A stretch of 64,000 nucleotides of DNA from Lysinibacillus sp. PLM2 (GCA_023168345.1 AP025689.1:3050001-3114000), one strand, 5' to 3'. Positions 16,286-25,834 are shown, counted from the stretch's first letter. A program made the numbers and translations. Notes: generated by a model from the letters alone, not told the origin.

Positions 16286-16699
16286 ATGAAAGACTTGGTA
16301 ACAAAAAAGGAGTTTATTCAACTTAGATCACAAGGTACAAGTTTTAATAAAATAGCGGAAAAATTAAAAGTAAGTAAAACTACTCTAATTGAATGGAACA
16401 AAGAATTTGAAAAAGAAATAGCTAATCTTAAAGCAATAGAATTAGAAGAATTATTTCAAATGTATTATGTTCAAAAAAGGAAACGAATTGAAATTTATGG
16501 AAATCAATTAGAGAAAATAATTGGTGAAATAGAAAAAAGAAATCTCTCTGATTTACAAACTGATAAATTATTTGAGCTTAAATTAAAATATCTAGAACAC
16601 TTAAAAAAAGAAGAAATAGATTTGTCTATTCAGATAGAAGAAGATCTAGATGATTATCTAACAAACTTTAACAGGACTATAACAAAGTTCAGTATTTAA
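16286..16699 (+). CDS. Helix-turn-helix protein with coiled-coil tail
   Basis: A 137-residue protein with TTGAGGTG before the ATG. The N-terminus (LRSQGTSFNKIAEKLKVSKTTLIEWNKE, about 13-40) is a resolvase- or terminase-small-subunit-like HTH. The rest is strongly helical and charged (EKEIANLKAIELEELFQMYYV...), probably coiled coil. In mobile elements such proteins bind DNA, but I cannot tell whether this one is a packaging, replication or regulatory factor. Confidence 0.55.
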   Translation: MKDLVTKKEFIQLRSQGTSFNKIAEKLKVSKTTLIEWNKEFEKEIANLKAIELEELFQMYYVQKRKRIEIYGNQLEKIIGEIEKRNLSDLQTDKLFELKLKYLEHLKKEEIDLSIQIEEDLDDYLTNFNRTITKFSI

Positions 16700-16858
16700 A
16701 ATTCCTTATTTGTACCAAAACTGAACCGTTTTTTTACCGTTTCTATATAATAATCACTCTTATGAATCGGAATAAATTATATGGAACTATTATCATCTAC
16801 CTTTTAAATACCAATATTTACTCATTGAGTATAAAAAGTGTTAGGGGGAACGGAAAAA

Positions 16859-17128
16859 ATGAGAATCGAATTAGAAATGCCTGCAGGTTTAGAGGAAGAA
16901 TTAAGAAGTATAGTACTTTTAACAGTAAAAGATGCTTTTTCTGAATTTGTGAAATATCAGCAGACAAAAGAATGGATGAGTCTTAAAGAAGGTGCGGATT
17001 ACGCTGGAGTTTCATTCAATACCTTTAAGAAATTCAGAGAGATGGGTTTAAAAGTCTGCGAGATTGATGGTGTAAAACGTGTTTCAAAAGCTGAAATTGA
17101 TAATTTCCTAGAACGTAACAGTTACTAA
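16859..17128 (+). CDS. Excisionase-like HTH protein
   Basis: An 89-residue protein starting at the ATG at 16859 with AGGGGGAACGG upstream; a GTG seven codons earlier lies before this site and is not used. EWMSLKEGADYAGVSFNTFKKFREMGLKV and RVSKAEIDNFL form the MerR-like HTH_17 domain found in excisionases. It directly precedes the integrase gene, the usual place for xis. It probably directs excision by bending DNA at the attachment site. Confidence 0.72.
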   Translation: MRIELEMPAGLEEELRSIVLLTVKDAFSEFVKYQQTKEWMSLKEGADYAGVSFNTFKKFREMGLKVCEIDGVKRVSKAEIDNFLERNSY

Positions 17129-17289
17129 GTAATTAACAAATAACAATGCAAGCTTGGTATGGAGACTTCTTATGTGTATTTGAAATCCGGGTCCAAATAT
17201 GATATGTATTAAAAGTCAAAGTTCATAAACTTCGACAAGTTATGTTTCCTCCAAGACTTGCCTCCGAAAAGGTATGGGAGAGAATTAAC

Positions 17290-18462
17290 ATGGCAAAAAA
17301 GAAAACAACACCAATTGAATGTTATACATTAAAAAATGGACAAAAACTTTATCGATTTAAAATATATGTTGGTGTTGATCCGTTAACTGGTAAAGAACAA
17401 CGAACTACACGTAGCGGTTTTAAAACAAAAAAAGAAGCAGAATTAGAGCTTGCACGAATTAAACTTGAAATTGAAAAAGGTACGTTTCGAAAAACTGTTG
17501 CCGAGACCTATCAAGATATTTATAATCTTTGGATTATGAATTACGAAAATACAGTAGAAGAAAGTACATTTGTAAAAACAAAGGGCATTTTCAACAATCA
17601 TATATTGCCTGCTATGGGCAACTATAAAATTGAGAAAATCAATATTGATGTTTGTCAGAAACATGTGGATGAGTGGGCGAGAAAACTAAAGAAGTTTCGT
17701 ACAGTCAAATCATATGCCGCTAAGGTGCTAGATTTTGCAATTAAGCGCGGTTATCTTCAAACAAATCCATTTGTACATGTAGATATGCCTGTAACGGCTA
17801 AAAACACAGCAAGTCTAATGGATGAGGATGAATCAGAAAACTTCTATACTCGTGAACAACTAGTTGAATTTCTGTCATGCTTAGAAAAAGAAAATAATTA
17901 TAAAGCATTTGCATTATTCCGTCTATTAGCTTTCAGTGGCATGCGAAAAGGTGAAGCATTAGCTCTTACATGGAACGATGCTAACTTTAAAACAAATGAA
18001 ATCCGCATTAATAAAGCGATATCAAGAGGTAAAGATAATAAACTCTATGTAAAATCAACAAAGACAGGCGTTGCTCGAACAATTAAAATGGATGAGAAAA
18101 CGATGGCTGTGTTAAAAGAGTGGAAGAAAAGGCAAAAGCAAGAATATCTAGCCTTAGGCTTTAATACAACAAAACCAAAACAACTTGTATTTAGCAATGA
18201 ACAAAATGAATACTTGCAACCAACAAAAACTCGAAAATGGATACTACATGTGCAAAATAAATACAATCTTGGGAAAATCACAACACATGGCTTACGTCAT
18301 ACACATTGCTCGTTGTTATTTGAAGCAGGTGCTAGTTTGAAGGAAGTTCAAGATCGTTTAGGTCATAGTGATGTAAAAACGACAATGGACATTTATACAC
18401 ACGTTACAAAGAAGGCAAAAGAAGAAGCAATCTTAAAATTCGCTGACTTTATGAGTATTTAA
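17290..18462 (+). CDS. int: Tyrosine recombinase / integrase
   Basis: A 390-residue phage-type integrase. The ATG at 17290 (GGGAGAGAA upstream) begins MAKKKTTPIECY; the longer frame from 17242 has no ribosome site. An arm-type N-terminal domain (about 5-65), a SAM-like core-binding domain and the catalytic domain follow. Active-site residues are visible: Arg219 in GMRKGEAL, His333 and Arg336 in HGLRH, His359 in LGHSD, Tyr369 in DIYTH. It ends 131 bases from the 3' end of ssrA, which is the probable attachment site. It appears intact. Confidence 0.92.
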   Translation: MAKKKTTPIECYTLKNGQKLYRFKIYVGVDPLTGKEQRTTRSGFKTKKEAELELARIKLEIEKGTFRKTVAETYQDIYNLWIMNYENTVEESTFVKTKGIFNNHILPAMGNYKIEKINIDVCQKHVDEWARKLKKFRTVKSYAAKVLDFAIKRGYLQTNPFVHVDMPVTAKNTASLMDEDESENFYTREQLVEFLSCLEKENNYKAFALFRLLAFSGMRKGEALALTWNDANFKTNEIRINKAISRGKDNKLYVKSTKTGVARTIKMDEKTMAVLKEWKKRQKQEYLALGFNTTKPKQLVFSNEQNEYLQPTKTRKWILHVQNKYNLGKITTHGLRHTHCSLLFEAGASLKEVQDRLGHSDVKTTMDIYTHVTKKAKEEAILKFADFMSI

Positions 18463-18532
18463 AACTGATTTTTTAACATCGGGTTTAACATCGGGTTGTT
18501 GAAATTAACTACGGTTTAATGAACAGTGCAAA

Positions 18533-18566
18533 ATAAAAAACCCTTGAAAATCAAGGGTTTTGACAC
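18533..18566. terminator. Terminator between integrase and ssrA
   Basis: AAAACCCTTGA and TCAAGGGTTTT form a near-perfect stem. On the minus strand it is followed by TTATTTT and lies 30 bases beyond the mature 3' end of tmRNA, fitting ssrA termination; it may also stop integrase transcripts. Confidence 0.8.
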
Positions 18567-18593
18567 TGTTTGAAATCATATGAATTTCAATTA

Positions 18594-18945
18594 TGGAGAC
18601 GGCGGGAGTCGAACCCGCGTCCAGAAACTCCAATACTTAAACTTCTACGCGTGTAGTTTGCCTACTTACATTTCATGCTGCATTATGCCGACAAACAGGC
18701 GTCCTGAGCACTAACTTGGAAATCTCTTGACGGTGACTCAAGTGGCACCACCGACCGTATCCCACTAAGTTTGAGCCCCACGTTCTCTACATGGGCGATA
18801 GAGAGGCAGAGCGCTACGAGACTAAGCTGCGTAAGCTAAATTTTGTTGTTTGCCAGTTATTATATAACTTCCGTTGATGACGGAGCCGAGACCTCCGACG
18901 CGCAGCTCAAGCTTGAACCATCCCTGTCGAATCCGTAACGTCCCC
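18594..18945 (-). ncRNA. ssrA: Transfer-messenger RNA (tmRNA)
   Basis: The 5' end GGGGACGTTACGGATTCGACAG and the 3' T-arm GGGTTCGACTCCCGCCGTCTCC are the tRNA-like ends and pair as a 7-bp acceptor stem. The resume region reads GGC AAA CAA CAA AAT TTA GCT TAC GCA GCT TAG, giving the tag A-GKQQNLAYAA. About 352 bases, with the 3' CCA not encoded (the genomic sequence continues TAA). It rescues stalled ribosomes with SmpB, encoded just upstream, and the tag routes products to ClpP-type proteases. An integrase gene abuts its 3' side. Confidence 0.96.
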
Positions 18946-19025
18946 TTATTATAAAGGGTCATGGTGTGAACCATGTACGGCAGTTATGCATTTAAGCATC
19001 AAACTTACTTACTGGCTGTATACAT

Positions 19026-19054
19026 ATTATACATGTGAAAACACTAGATTTCAA
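19026..19054 (-). promoter_or_regulatory. Probable ssrA promoter
   Basis: TTGAAA (19049-19054) and TATAAT (19026-19031) with a 17-base spacer, sigma-A type, on the minus strand. The start would give a precursor about 70 bases longer than mature tmRNA, consistent with 5' processing. Confidence 0.6.
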
Positions 19055-19212
19055 GGGTTCTACCCCATGTATCTGTTGGAGACATTACATAAACTTGGAG
19101 TTATTTCATTCAACATACAACATCCATTATTACTAAAACAATTTCTTAATAAATTTTCAAATCATAAACCGTAGAAAAAACTCGAACCTATTTCCCGGAA
19201 TTACTATCATAT

Positions 19213-19553
19213 GTTTATTGATTTTTTATCCTTAAACACACGTTTCATCGCGTGCTTCTCTCCGCTTCACTGCTCCCGGCTCCGCAGAAAAGATAAGATA
19301 TGGATCTCTATTAAAAATTTATTTTCGTCTGTTTACTGATTTTTAGCCTTTAACACACATTCCCTCTAGCGCTTTTCTTCACTTCACTGCTCCCAGCTCC
19401 GCAGAAAAGATGTGGATCTCTATTAAAAATTTATTTTCGTCTGTTTACTAATTTTTCAGCCTTAAACACACATTCCCTCGCGTGCTTTGCTCCGCTTCAC
19501 CGCTCCCACTCCGCAGAAAAGATATGGATCTCTTTTAAAAATTATTATCGTCT
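19213..19553. repeat. Three degenerate tandem copies of the smpB 3' end plus spacer
   Basis: Copies begin at 19213, 19331 and 19443; the matching segment in smpB itself begins at 19554 (periods 118, 112 and 111). Each repeats the smpB stop region (complement GTTTACTGATTTTTAGCC then TTAAACACAC) and a spacer containing CTCCGCAGAAAAGAT and ATGGATCTC. The copies nearest smpB are best preserved. The 500 bases between ssrA and smpB otherwise hold only the ssrA promoter. Confidence 0.85.
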
Positions 19554-19555
19554 GT

Positions 19556-20020
19556 TTACTGATTTTTAGCCTTAAACACACGTTCCATCTCACGCTTCGC
19601 TTCCTTCTTACGCATATCCGCGCGTTTATCGTAATCTTTTTTCCCTTTACCTAAGCCGATTAATAGCTTTGCGTAGCCATCTTTAATATACATTTTTAAC
19701 GGGACGATGGTATAGCCATCTCTTTTGACTGCTCCAAGTAATTCATTAATTTGTTTTTTATGAAGAAGCAATTTACGGACTCTTAAAGGGTCATGATTAA
19801 AGCGATTTCCTTGATCGTAAGGGCTAATATGCATATTGCTAATCCACGCTTCTCCCCTTCTTATTTGCACATAGGAATCCTTTAATTGTACTTTCCCTGC
19901 TCGAATGGATTTAATTTCTGTACCTTGCAACACCATTCCGGCTTCAAAGGTTTCTTCTATAAAATAATCATGGCTTGCTTTTTTATTTTGTGCTAAAACT
20001 TTCCCTGTTCCTTTTGCCAC
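19556..20020 (-). CDS. smpB: SsrA-binding protein SmpB
   Basis: A 154-residue protein beginning at a GTG at 20020 ([15 protein letters not shown]), chosen by comparison with B. subtilis SmpB; GAGGTG lies just upstream. [41 protein letters not shown] and [14 protein letters not shown] are family signatures. It binds tmRNA and mimics the codon-anticodon stem in the ribosome. The end, ERVFKAKNQ, is the part repeated downstream in tandem. It belongs to the conserved order secG-est-rnr-smpB-ssrA. Confidence 0.96.
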   Translation of the reverse strand: MAKGTGKVLAQNKKASHDYFIEETFEAGMVLQGTEIKSIRAGKVQLKDSYVQIRRGEAWISNMHISPYDQGNRFNHDPLRVRKLLLHKKQINELLGAVKRDGYTIVPLKMYIKDGYAKLLIGLGKGKKDYDKRADMRKKEAKREMERVFKAKNQ

Positions 20021-20221
20021 AACAGACACCTCACAATCTCAACAACAACTCTATTAGAAAATAATACATTTAAACAGCATAATTGCCAAGATGATGCCTC
20101 TAATTTCTTCATTTAGACATCTTCTCGGCGATTCGACTGATCCATGCCCCAATATCAGGAGCAACTGTATTATGTTCTAACGTCTAGAGGCTAGCCACAT
20201 CAACTGCTAGCCCACAGCTGA

Positions 20222-22618
20222 TTATCTCTTTTTAGGTTTTTTCTTTTTACCTTTTTTCGCTACGCCTTCATAAAACTTTTGTTTTTGTTTTACTTTACGT
20301 GGTCCTTTACCAGCATCACGTGAGCCTTCTTTTTCGCCTCGACCTTTACCACGGCTTCCACGTGCTGAATCGCCCTCATCTTTTTTGCCTCGGTGTTCTG
20401 CTCTTCCAGAACCACCTTCACCTCTTTTACCAGCGTGAATGACTTTCGGTGCGGCTTTACGAGTGCGGCCAGCATATGATTTCACCATGCCGACAATTTC
20501 GAAGTCAACTGATGATTCTTCAATAATGACATTGGCTACGCGAATCTTCACTTCATCCCCTATACGGAATTGGCGATTTGTATGCTCACCAATCATAATC
20601 ATTTGTCGTTCGTCAAAATGATAGTAATCGTCTGTCATATTACTAATATGGACAAGCCCTTCAACTGTGTTAGGTAATTCCACGAAAATACCGAAGTTTG
20701 TAATGGATGATACCATTCCTTCAAATTCTTCACCGATTTTATCAGACATAAATTGTGCTTTTTTCAATGCATCCGTATCACGTTCTGCATCCACTGCACG
20801 GCGTTCACGTTCAGATGTATGATCAGCGATTTCATCCATTCTTTGCGCCCATTTAAATGTCGTTTCCTTCGATACGTCTCCCTCGATTAAATACGTACGA
20901 ATTAAACGATGGACGATTAAGTCAGGGTAACGTCTGATTGGTGACGTGAAGTGTGTATAAAAATCAGTAGACAATCCGAAATGTCCGATTGATTCTGGGT
21001 AATATTTCGCCTGTTGCATGGAGCGTAACAGCATTGTCGAAATAACCGGTTCTTCTGGCATGCCTTCAATCGCCGCAATAATTTCCTGCAGCGCCTTTGG
21101 ATGAACTGTGTTTCCTGTTCCTTTTACCACTAATCCAAAGTTCGTTACAAATTCAAAGAAGCGTTGTAGTTTTTCTGGCTTTGGATCTTCATGGATACGA
21201 TAGATGAAAGGCACTTGCATCCAATGGAAATGCTCTGCAACCGTTTCGTTTGCTACTAGCATAAACTCTTCGATTAAGCGCTCAGATACAGTACGTTCTC
21301 GTAAAACGATATCTGTTGGCCAGCCATCTTCATTCACCAACACCTTCGACTCTTTAAAGTCAAAGTCGATAGCACCGCGTTCCATACGTTTATTTCGTAG
21401 AATTTCAGCAAGATCTGCCATATCCTTAAACATCGGAACAAGCGGTTCATAACGTTTCATTAATTCCTTGTCCTGATGCTCTAAAATTTTATAAACATCT
21501 GTATAAGTCATACGCTCAGTCGTTTTAATGACACTTTGGAAAATTTCGTGCTCAACGACTTTACCTGTATGATCAATAATCATCTCACAAGATAATGTTA
21601 ATCGATCAACCTGTGGATTTAATGAACAGATCCCATTTGATAAACGATGGGGAATCATCGGAATAACTCGGTCAGTTAAATAAACACTTGTACCACGTTC
21701 ATAGGCTTCAGTATCAATAATAGAGCCTTCTCTTACATAATAGCTAACATCCGCAATATGAACGCCTAGCTTATATGTGCCGTCTTCATTTTTTGTCACC
21801 GTAACGGCATCGTCTAAATCCTTTGCATCGGCGCCATCGATTGTGACAATGACTTCATTACGCAAATCGCGACGACCAATAAGATCCTTTTCGGTTATCT
21901 CATCTGGTACTTCCCCTGCAGCATCCACCACTTCTTGTGGGAACTCAGGTGGAATACCATGTTTATAAATAATCGATAATATGTCGATTCCAGGGTCATT
22001 TTTATGTCCTAAAATTTTCGTAATGACACCTGTTGCCGATTTTATTTCACTTGGCCAGTTTGTAATTTCAACTACTACTTTATGACCATCAACTGCACCT
22101 AGGGAATCTTCTTTTGCTACAAAAATATCCATATTTAATTTTTTGTCATCTGTTACAACAAAACCAAAGCCACGATTTGCTTGGTATGTTCCGACAAATG
22201 TTGTTTTACTACGCTCGATTACCTTTGTAACAGTACCTTCTCTACGGTCACCTGAGGATTCCTTTAAAACACGAATTAATACGATATCCCCATTTAATGC
22301 ACCATTTACTTCATGTGGTGGGATGAAAATATCATCCATTCCCTCCTCATCAGGTGTGACAAAGCCAAATCCTTTTGCATGGCCAATAAATTTCCCGCGC
22401 AATAAATTCATTCTTTCTGGTAAACCATACCGATTAGAACGGGAACGAACGATTAATCCTTGATCTTCCATTCGTACTAATGTTTTTATTAGCTCTTTAA
22501 ACTCATCCGCATCCTCTAGCTCAAGTACTTCCTCAAGTTCATCTGCTTTTAAAGGTTTATATTCATCATCTTTCATTAAATCTAATAAGCGCTGTTGTAT
22601 TTCATTTTGTTGAGCCAT
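20222..22618 (-). CDS. rnr: Ribonuclease R
   Basis: A 798-residue RNB-family 3'-5' exoribonuclease with AAAAAGGAGG before the ATG. It has an N-terminal winged helix (about 1-65), cold-shock domains ([23 protein letters not shown]), and the RNB catalytic domain with [11 protein letters not shown] supplying the metal-binding aspartates. An S1 domain follows ([19 protein letters not shown]), and then a long Lys/Arg/Gly-rich tail from about residue 715. It degrades structured RNA and works with SmpB-tmRNA in removing faulty mRNAs, matching its position beside smpB. Confidence 0.96.
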   Translation of the reverse strand: MAQQNEIQQRLLDLMKDDEYKPLKADELEEVLELEDADEFKELIKTLVRMEDQGLIVRSRSNRYGLPERMNLLRGKFIGHAKGFGFVTPDEEGMDDIFIPPHEVNGALNGDIVLIRVLKESSGDRREGTVTKVIERSKTTFVGTYQANRGFGFVVTDDKKLNMDIFVAKEDSLGAVDGHKVVVEITNWPSEIKSATGVITKILGHKNDPGIDILSIIYKHGIPPEFPQEVVDAAGEVPDEITEKDLIGRRDLRNEVIVTIDGADAKDLDDAVTVTKNEDGTYKLGVHIADVSYYVREGSIIDTEAYERGTSVYLTDRVIPMIPHRLSNGICSLNPQVDRLTLSCEMIIDHTGKVVEHEIFQSVIKTTERMTYTDVYKILEHQDKELMKRYEPLVPMFKDMADLAEILRNKRMERGAIDFDFKESKVLVNEDGWPTDIVLRERTVSERLIEEFMLVANETVAEHFHWMQVPFIYRIHEDPKPEKLQRFFEFVTNFGLVVKGTGNTVHPKALQEIIAAIEGMPEEPVISTMLLRSMQQAKYYPESIGHFGLSTDFYTHFTSPIRRYPDLIVHRLIRTYLIEGDVSKETTFKWAQRMDEIADHTSERERRAVDAERDTDALKKAQFMSDKIGEEFEGMVSSITNFGIFVELPNTVEGLVHISNMTDDYYHFDERQMIMIGEHTNRQFRIGDEVKIRVANVIIEESSVDFEIVGMVKSYAGRTRKAAPKVIHAGKRGEGGSGRAEHRGKKDEGDSARGSRGKGRGEKEGSRDAGKGPRKVKQKQKFYEGVAKKGKKKKPKKR

Positions 22619-22676
22619 ATATTTTCCCTCCTTTTTGCTATACTAACTAGTATTGATTAGTTTTCACTGAATATCG

Positions 22677-23423
22677 TTATTCATTCCACTCAAGTGATTC
22701 TAAAAAGTCGAATACTTTTTTATGTAAAAGCTCTTTTTCTTTATCTAACGTAATCACGTGACTAGATTGATCAAACCAAGCAATATCTTTTTTTAATGAT
22801 TCCACTTCGTCATATATAATATGAGCAGACTGTGGGTCAATAATTTCATCATTTGTTGATTGAACAACGAGAATGGGTGTATAAATAAAATCCAATTCTT
22901 TTCTTGTATTTGAAACGAATTGCTGTAATTCGACTAATGAAGGCATACCTTTTTGTCGAAGCTGTTCCACTTCTTCGATAATTTGCGGCTCTTCTTTCCC
23001 TTCGAAGCGTTTAAAATCCTGTGCATATTTCAGCACACCTTCAAACATTTTATCTGTCGTTCGCATTGTCATAGGCGAGCACATCGTCACAATCCCCTTT
23101 AGTGGAACATTCATCCCAAGCTTTAACGCAAATACACCACCTAAAGATAGACCTGCAACGGCAATTTCATTATAGCCTTCATTTTTTAATGTTTCGTAGC
23201 CCTTTAAAACATCCTGCCACCAGTCTTTTGGGGATGTTTCAACTAATTGTTCTGGTGCTACACCATGACCTTTATAATGAGGTGCGTGACTCGTATAACC
23301 ATTTTTCTCAAGAAAACGCCCTAGCATTCGAACATCCGATGAACTACCTGTAAAGCCATGTAATAGCAATACAGCACGGGGACCCGCTTTAAAGAAAAAA
23401 GGTTGTATTTCTTTATTTCTCAT
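22677..23423 (-). CDS. est: Carboxylesterase (Est/YvaK family)
   Basis: A 248-residue alpha/beta hydrolase from the ATG at 23423 ([11 protein letters not shown]), with GGAGG upstream. LLHGFTG is the oxyanion loop, GLSLGG holds the nucleophile serine, and the acid and His appear in STNDEIID and SSHVITLD. It hydrolyses short acyl esters and monoacylglycerol-like substrates in the cytosol. It resembles B. subtilis YvaK and Geobacillus Est30, and the order secG-est-rnr is conserved. Confidence 0.92.
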   Translation of the reverse strand: MRNKEIQPFFFKAGPRAVLLLHGFTGSSSDVRMLGRFLEKNGYTSHAPHYKGHGVAPEQLVETSPKDWWQDVLKGYETLKNEGYNEIAVAGLSLGGVFALKLGMNVPLKGIVTMCSPMTMRTTDKMFEGVLKYAQDFKRFEGKEEPQIIEEVEQLRQKGMPSLVELQQFVSNTRKELDFIYTPILVVQSTNDEIIDPQSAHIIYDEVESLKKDIAWFDQSSHVITLDKEKELLHKKVFDFLESLEWNE

Positions 23424-23496
23424 CTTACCTGTGTCCTCCAACATTTATCCATAAATACAAATTTTACATACTTAACCCTAAATTTCATTATAAATT

Positions 23497-23525
23497 AAAA
23501 AGCCTAACCATGCTCGGTTAGGCTC
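23497..23525 (-). terminator. Terminator after secG
   Basis: AGCCTAACC and GGTTAGGCT form a nine-pair stem followed by TTTTTAAT on the minus strand, twenty bases past the secG stop. Confidence 0.85.
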
Positions 23526-23544
23526 ACATTATTTTTAATCAATA

Positions 23545-23772
23545 TTATAATTTTACAACTAATAATGCCAATATAAAGAAGATTACCGCAAGAATAATCG
23601 TTAATCTATGTAAAACTAAATCCATACCTCTTGCTTTTTGCTTTCCAAAAAGTTGCTCAGCTCCACCAGAGATGGCCCCTGATAATCCCGAACTTTTACT
23701 TGATTGCAATAATACAACTGCAATTAGTGCTAAGCTGTCGATTAGTAATAATGTTAAGAATAGTGTGTGCAT
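23545..23772 (-). CDS. secG: Protein translocase subunit SecG
   Basis: A 75-residue membrane protein from the ATG at 23772, which has an AGGAGGTGG site; the upstream extension to 23841 is not needed. There are two membrane segments ([21 protein letters not shown] and [19 protein letters not shown]) separated by [21 protein letters not shown], the SecG signature. It assists SecYE during export. It is followed by a terminator and then est. Confidence 0.95.
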   Translation of the reverse strand: MHTLFLTLLLIDSLALIAVVLLQSSKSSGLSGAISGGAEQLFGKQKARGMDLVLHRLTIILAVIFFILALLVVKL

Positions 23773-24006
23773 ATACTCCACCTCCTGAAATAGAAACTTC
23801 ACAACAAAATATAGTATACCAAAAGTAGGCTTCATTGACAATGTTCAACGTAAATAATCAATTTGATGATATTAATTTCAGTATTTCACTTGGATAGATT
23901 TTTATTTATATTTGGTGTTCTCACTATTTTAACAATGTTAATTGTCTAAAATTATCTACAATTGACTTTGCCATGTAAAATAGTCTATTAATTTTTCTGA
24001 ATTTTG

Positions 24007-24035
24007 TTGTAATTCTGAATCTACTTAACTATAAT
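24007..24035 (+). promoter_or_regulatory. Promoter of the BASS transporter gene
   Basis: TTGTAA (24007-24012) and TATAAT (24030-24035), 17-base spacer. Upstream, 23932-23951 holds CAATGTTAATTGTCTAAAA, sharing a 12-mer with the TetR-efflux intergenic region. The rest of the 300-base gap 23773-24072 is AT-rich without other evident features. Confidence 0.6.
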
Positions 24036-24072
24036 AATACAAAAATATATATAGGAAAGAGGTAACACAATA

Positions 24073-25092
24073 ATGGGAGCTTTACAAAAAATCGGGAAAT
24101 TTGCGGGGGATACATTTGCCCTTTGGGTATTACTCGCTGCTGGATTAGCGATGTGGATTCCAGAAAACTTTACTTGGCTTAGTGCATACATTACACCTTT
24201 ACTTGGGATTGTTATGTTTGGTATGGGGATGACGTTAAAATTAAATGACTTTAAATTAGTCGTTCAATACCCAAAAGGCGTAATTATTGGTATTTTAGCA
24301 CAATTCACCATTATGCCATTACTTGCTTTTGGATTAGCAGTTGCTTTCCAACTACCACCTGAGCTTGCTGTCGGTGTAATTTTAGTAGGTTGTTGTCCAG
24401 GTGGAACATCATCAAACGTTATGACATTACTTTCTAAAGGGAATGTGGCATTGTCTGTAACCATCACTTCATTCACTACTTTATTAGCACCAATCATGAC
24501 ACCTGCATTAATTTATTTATTAGCAAGTGCATGGTTACCTGTAGACTTCATGGCAATGTTAACATCCGTTGTTCAAGTAATTTTAGTACCAATTATTTTA
24601 GGCTTCATCGCGCAAGTATTATTTAAACCAATTGTTGCAAAAAGTATTGATATTCTTCCAGTTGTATCTGTTATAGCAATCGTTTTAATCGTAGCTGCCG
24701 TAGTTAGTGGTAGCCGCGATCGTATCATCGAATCAGGTTTATTCATTTTAGCTATCGTTATTCTTCATAATGGTCTTGGCTATTTAGTCGGCTATGGCGT
24801 AGGTAAATTATTTAATTTAAATTACGAAGACAAAAAAGCGGTATCCATTGAAGTGGGTATGCAAAACTCTGGGTTAGGTGCTTCATTAGCAACAGCACAC
24901 TTTGAACCAATCACGGCTGTTCCTAGTGCGATTTTTAGCTTCTGGCACAATATTTCAGGGCCAATTCTTTCAACATATTGGTCTGCTAAAGCAAGCCGAA
25001 TGGGAAGTAATAAGGATCAAGATAAGGACGTGGATTCTGATTCCGATTCAAATGTGGATGAAACTCCGGTTGAGGTTACAAGTTCGAAGTAA
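24073..25092 (+). CDS. Bile acid:sodium symporter (BASS) family transporter
   Basis: A 339-residue integral membrane protein with about ten segments; AAAGAGGTAAC precedes the ATG. GCCPGGTSSNVMTLLSKGNVALS and EVGMQNSGLGASLA are the crossing-helix motifs of the ASBT/NTCP fold. Bacterial members carry organic anions such as pantoate or other carboxylates with sodium; the substrate here is unknown. The C-terminus is an acidic Asp/Ser-rich tail after the last helix. It stands alone, with its own promoter and terminator, beside a TetR-efflux group. Confidence 0.9.
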   Translation: MGALQKIGKFAGDTFALWVLLAAGLAMWIPENFTWLSAYITPLLGIVMFGMGMTLKLNDFKLVVQYPKGVIIGILAQFTIMPLLAFGLAVAFQLPPELAVGVILVGCCPGGTSSNVMTLLSKGNVALSVTITSFTTLLAPIMTPALIYLLASAWLPVDFMAMLTSVVQVILVPIILGFIAQVLFKPIVAKSIDILPVVSVIAIVLIVAAVVSGSRDRIIESGLFILAIVILHNGLGYLVGYGVGKLFNLNYEDKKAVSIEVGMQNSGLGASLATAHFEPITAVPSAIFSFWHNISGPILSTYWSAKASRMGSNKDQDKDVDSDSDSNVDETPVEVTSSK

Positions 25093-25121
25093 GGATTTAT
25101 TAAATAGATTAGTATGAAAAA

Positions 25122-25170
25122 GCAAAGCCTGTGATTTTTACTAAACGTAAAAATTCACAGGCTTTTTAGT
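25122..25170 (+). terminator. Terminator of the BASS gene
   Basis: AAAGCCTGTGA with extended AT pairing folds back on TCACAGGCTTTTTAGTTTT, about 30 bases past the stop. The complement can also terminate tetR-direction transcripts. Confidence 0.85.
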
Positions 25171-25199
25171 TTTAAGAAGAGGATTTTGTCGTTGCCGTT

Positions 25200-25772
25200 T
25201 TAAATTATTGTTTTTATATTTGCGAGCTTTTCAGCCATATATTCAGGTGTATATTGCATTCCTCTTTTTAACCACTGTAACATGACACCTAAATATGCGC
25301 CTAAAATGTAGCCATTTAAAATATCTTGCGGAATATCGTCTGAAGATGAAACTATACTACGATTCGTAGCTTGATAGAAAATTGTATACAGTCTTTTCCG
25401 AAACCGTGGATAACGATTTGAGTTTAACATGACAGTATAAAAATCAGAATGCTGCTTTAAATGCTGAAAAATTAAAACAAGTAAATCATAGGAGCTTAAT
25501 CTATTGGAGTTTTCACTACTGTTTTTTTCGATATTTTCCGTAAGAATTGTTTCTAATTCATTTAAAATTTCTTCATTAGTTTTCTTTATAAGATCAATTT
25601 TGTCCTGATAATGAGCATAAAATGTAGCTCGATTCACATCTGCCTTTGTTGTAATATCTTGAACCGTAATGCTTCTAAAGTCTTTTTCAGCCATCAATGC
25701 GATAATTGCATCTTTTAAAACTTGCCGTGTTCTTCTTACTCGTCGATCAATATTAACCTCTTTATCCAACAC
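25200..25772 (-). CDS. TetR-family transcriptional regulator
   Basis: A 190-residue repressor-type protein. The N-terminal HTH is clear (FRSITVQDITTKADVNRATFYAHYQDK, about 37-63). The C-terminal ligand domain (TetR_C_33-like, QHLKQHSDFYTVML) is typical of regulators beside drug-efflux genes. It is transcribed divergently from the efflux operon at 25979, with an operator-like palindrome between. It probably represses that operon and itself; the inducing compound is unknown. Confidence 0.9.
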   Translation of the reverse strand: MLDKEVNIDRRVRRTRQVLKDAIIALMAEKDFRSITVQDITTKADVNRATFYAHYQDKIDLIKKTNEEILNELETILTENIEKNSSENSNRLSSYDLLVLIFQHLKQHSDFYTVMLNSNRYPRFRKRLYTIFYQATNRSIVSSSDDIPQDILNGYILGAYLGVMLQWLKRGMQYTPEYMAEKLANIKTII

Positions 25773-25813
25773 AATCCCTCTTTTTGTAGAAAATACATTA
25801 TATAATAAAACAA

Positions 25814-25834
25814 TTTAGCAATAAATTGTCTAAA
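25814..25834. promoter_or_regulatory. Candidate TetR operator
   Basis: A 21-base near-palindrome, TTTAG-CAAT-AA-ATTGT-CTAAA, forty bases upstream of tetR and between the divergent genes. Size and place fit a TetR dimer site. Part of it (AATTGTCTAAAA) recurs upstream of the BASS gene. Confidence 0.45.

Larger units (their letters stand above)
12655..18593. mobile_element. Integrative element module next to ssrA
   Basis: This block holds replication- and control-type genes of phage or ICE style (sigma-like protein, winged-helix protein, DnaC-type loader, two HTH proteins) and ends in an excisionase-like protein and a tyrosine recombinase 130 bases from the 3' end of ssrA, a common integration site. 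No capsid, portal, terminase, relaxase or coupling protein was seen, so it may be a small mobilisable or satellite element, or a remnant. The left limit is uncertain: no second copy of the ssrA 3' end was found in the window, so the element may extend past position 1. Confidence 0.55.

Noticed and set aside
16762..16944. 60-codon frame before the excisionase-like gene
   Set aside because: It overlaps the real gene in another frame and has no ribosome site.
17155..17170. TATGGAGAC at 17158 matching the ssrA 3' end (nine bases)
   Set aside because: Too short, and it lies between the excisionase and integrase genes, which is not where the far attachment site of the element can be.
18986..19174. 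62-codon open frame upstream of tmRNA
   Set aside because: It has no ribosome site, overlaps the ssrA promoter and shows no protein-like composition.
19213..19553. CRISPR-like array between ssrA and smpB
   Set aside because: Only three to four units, about 112 bases each, degenerate, and derived from the smpB coding end; no short conserved repeats with unique spacers.
20290..20475. Open frame on the minus strand inside the rnr 3' end
   Set aside because: It is an out-of-frame reading of the Lys/Arg/Gly-rich tail of ribonuclease R.
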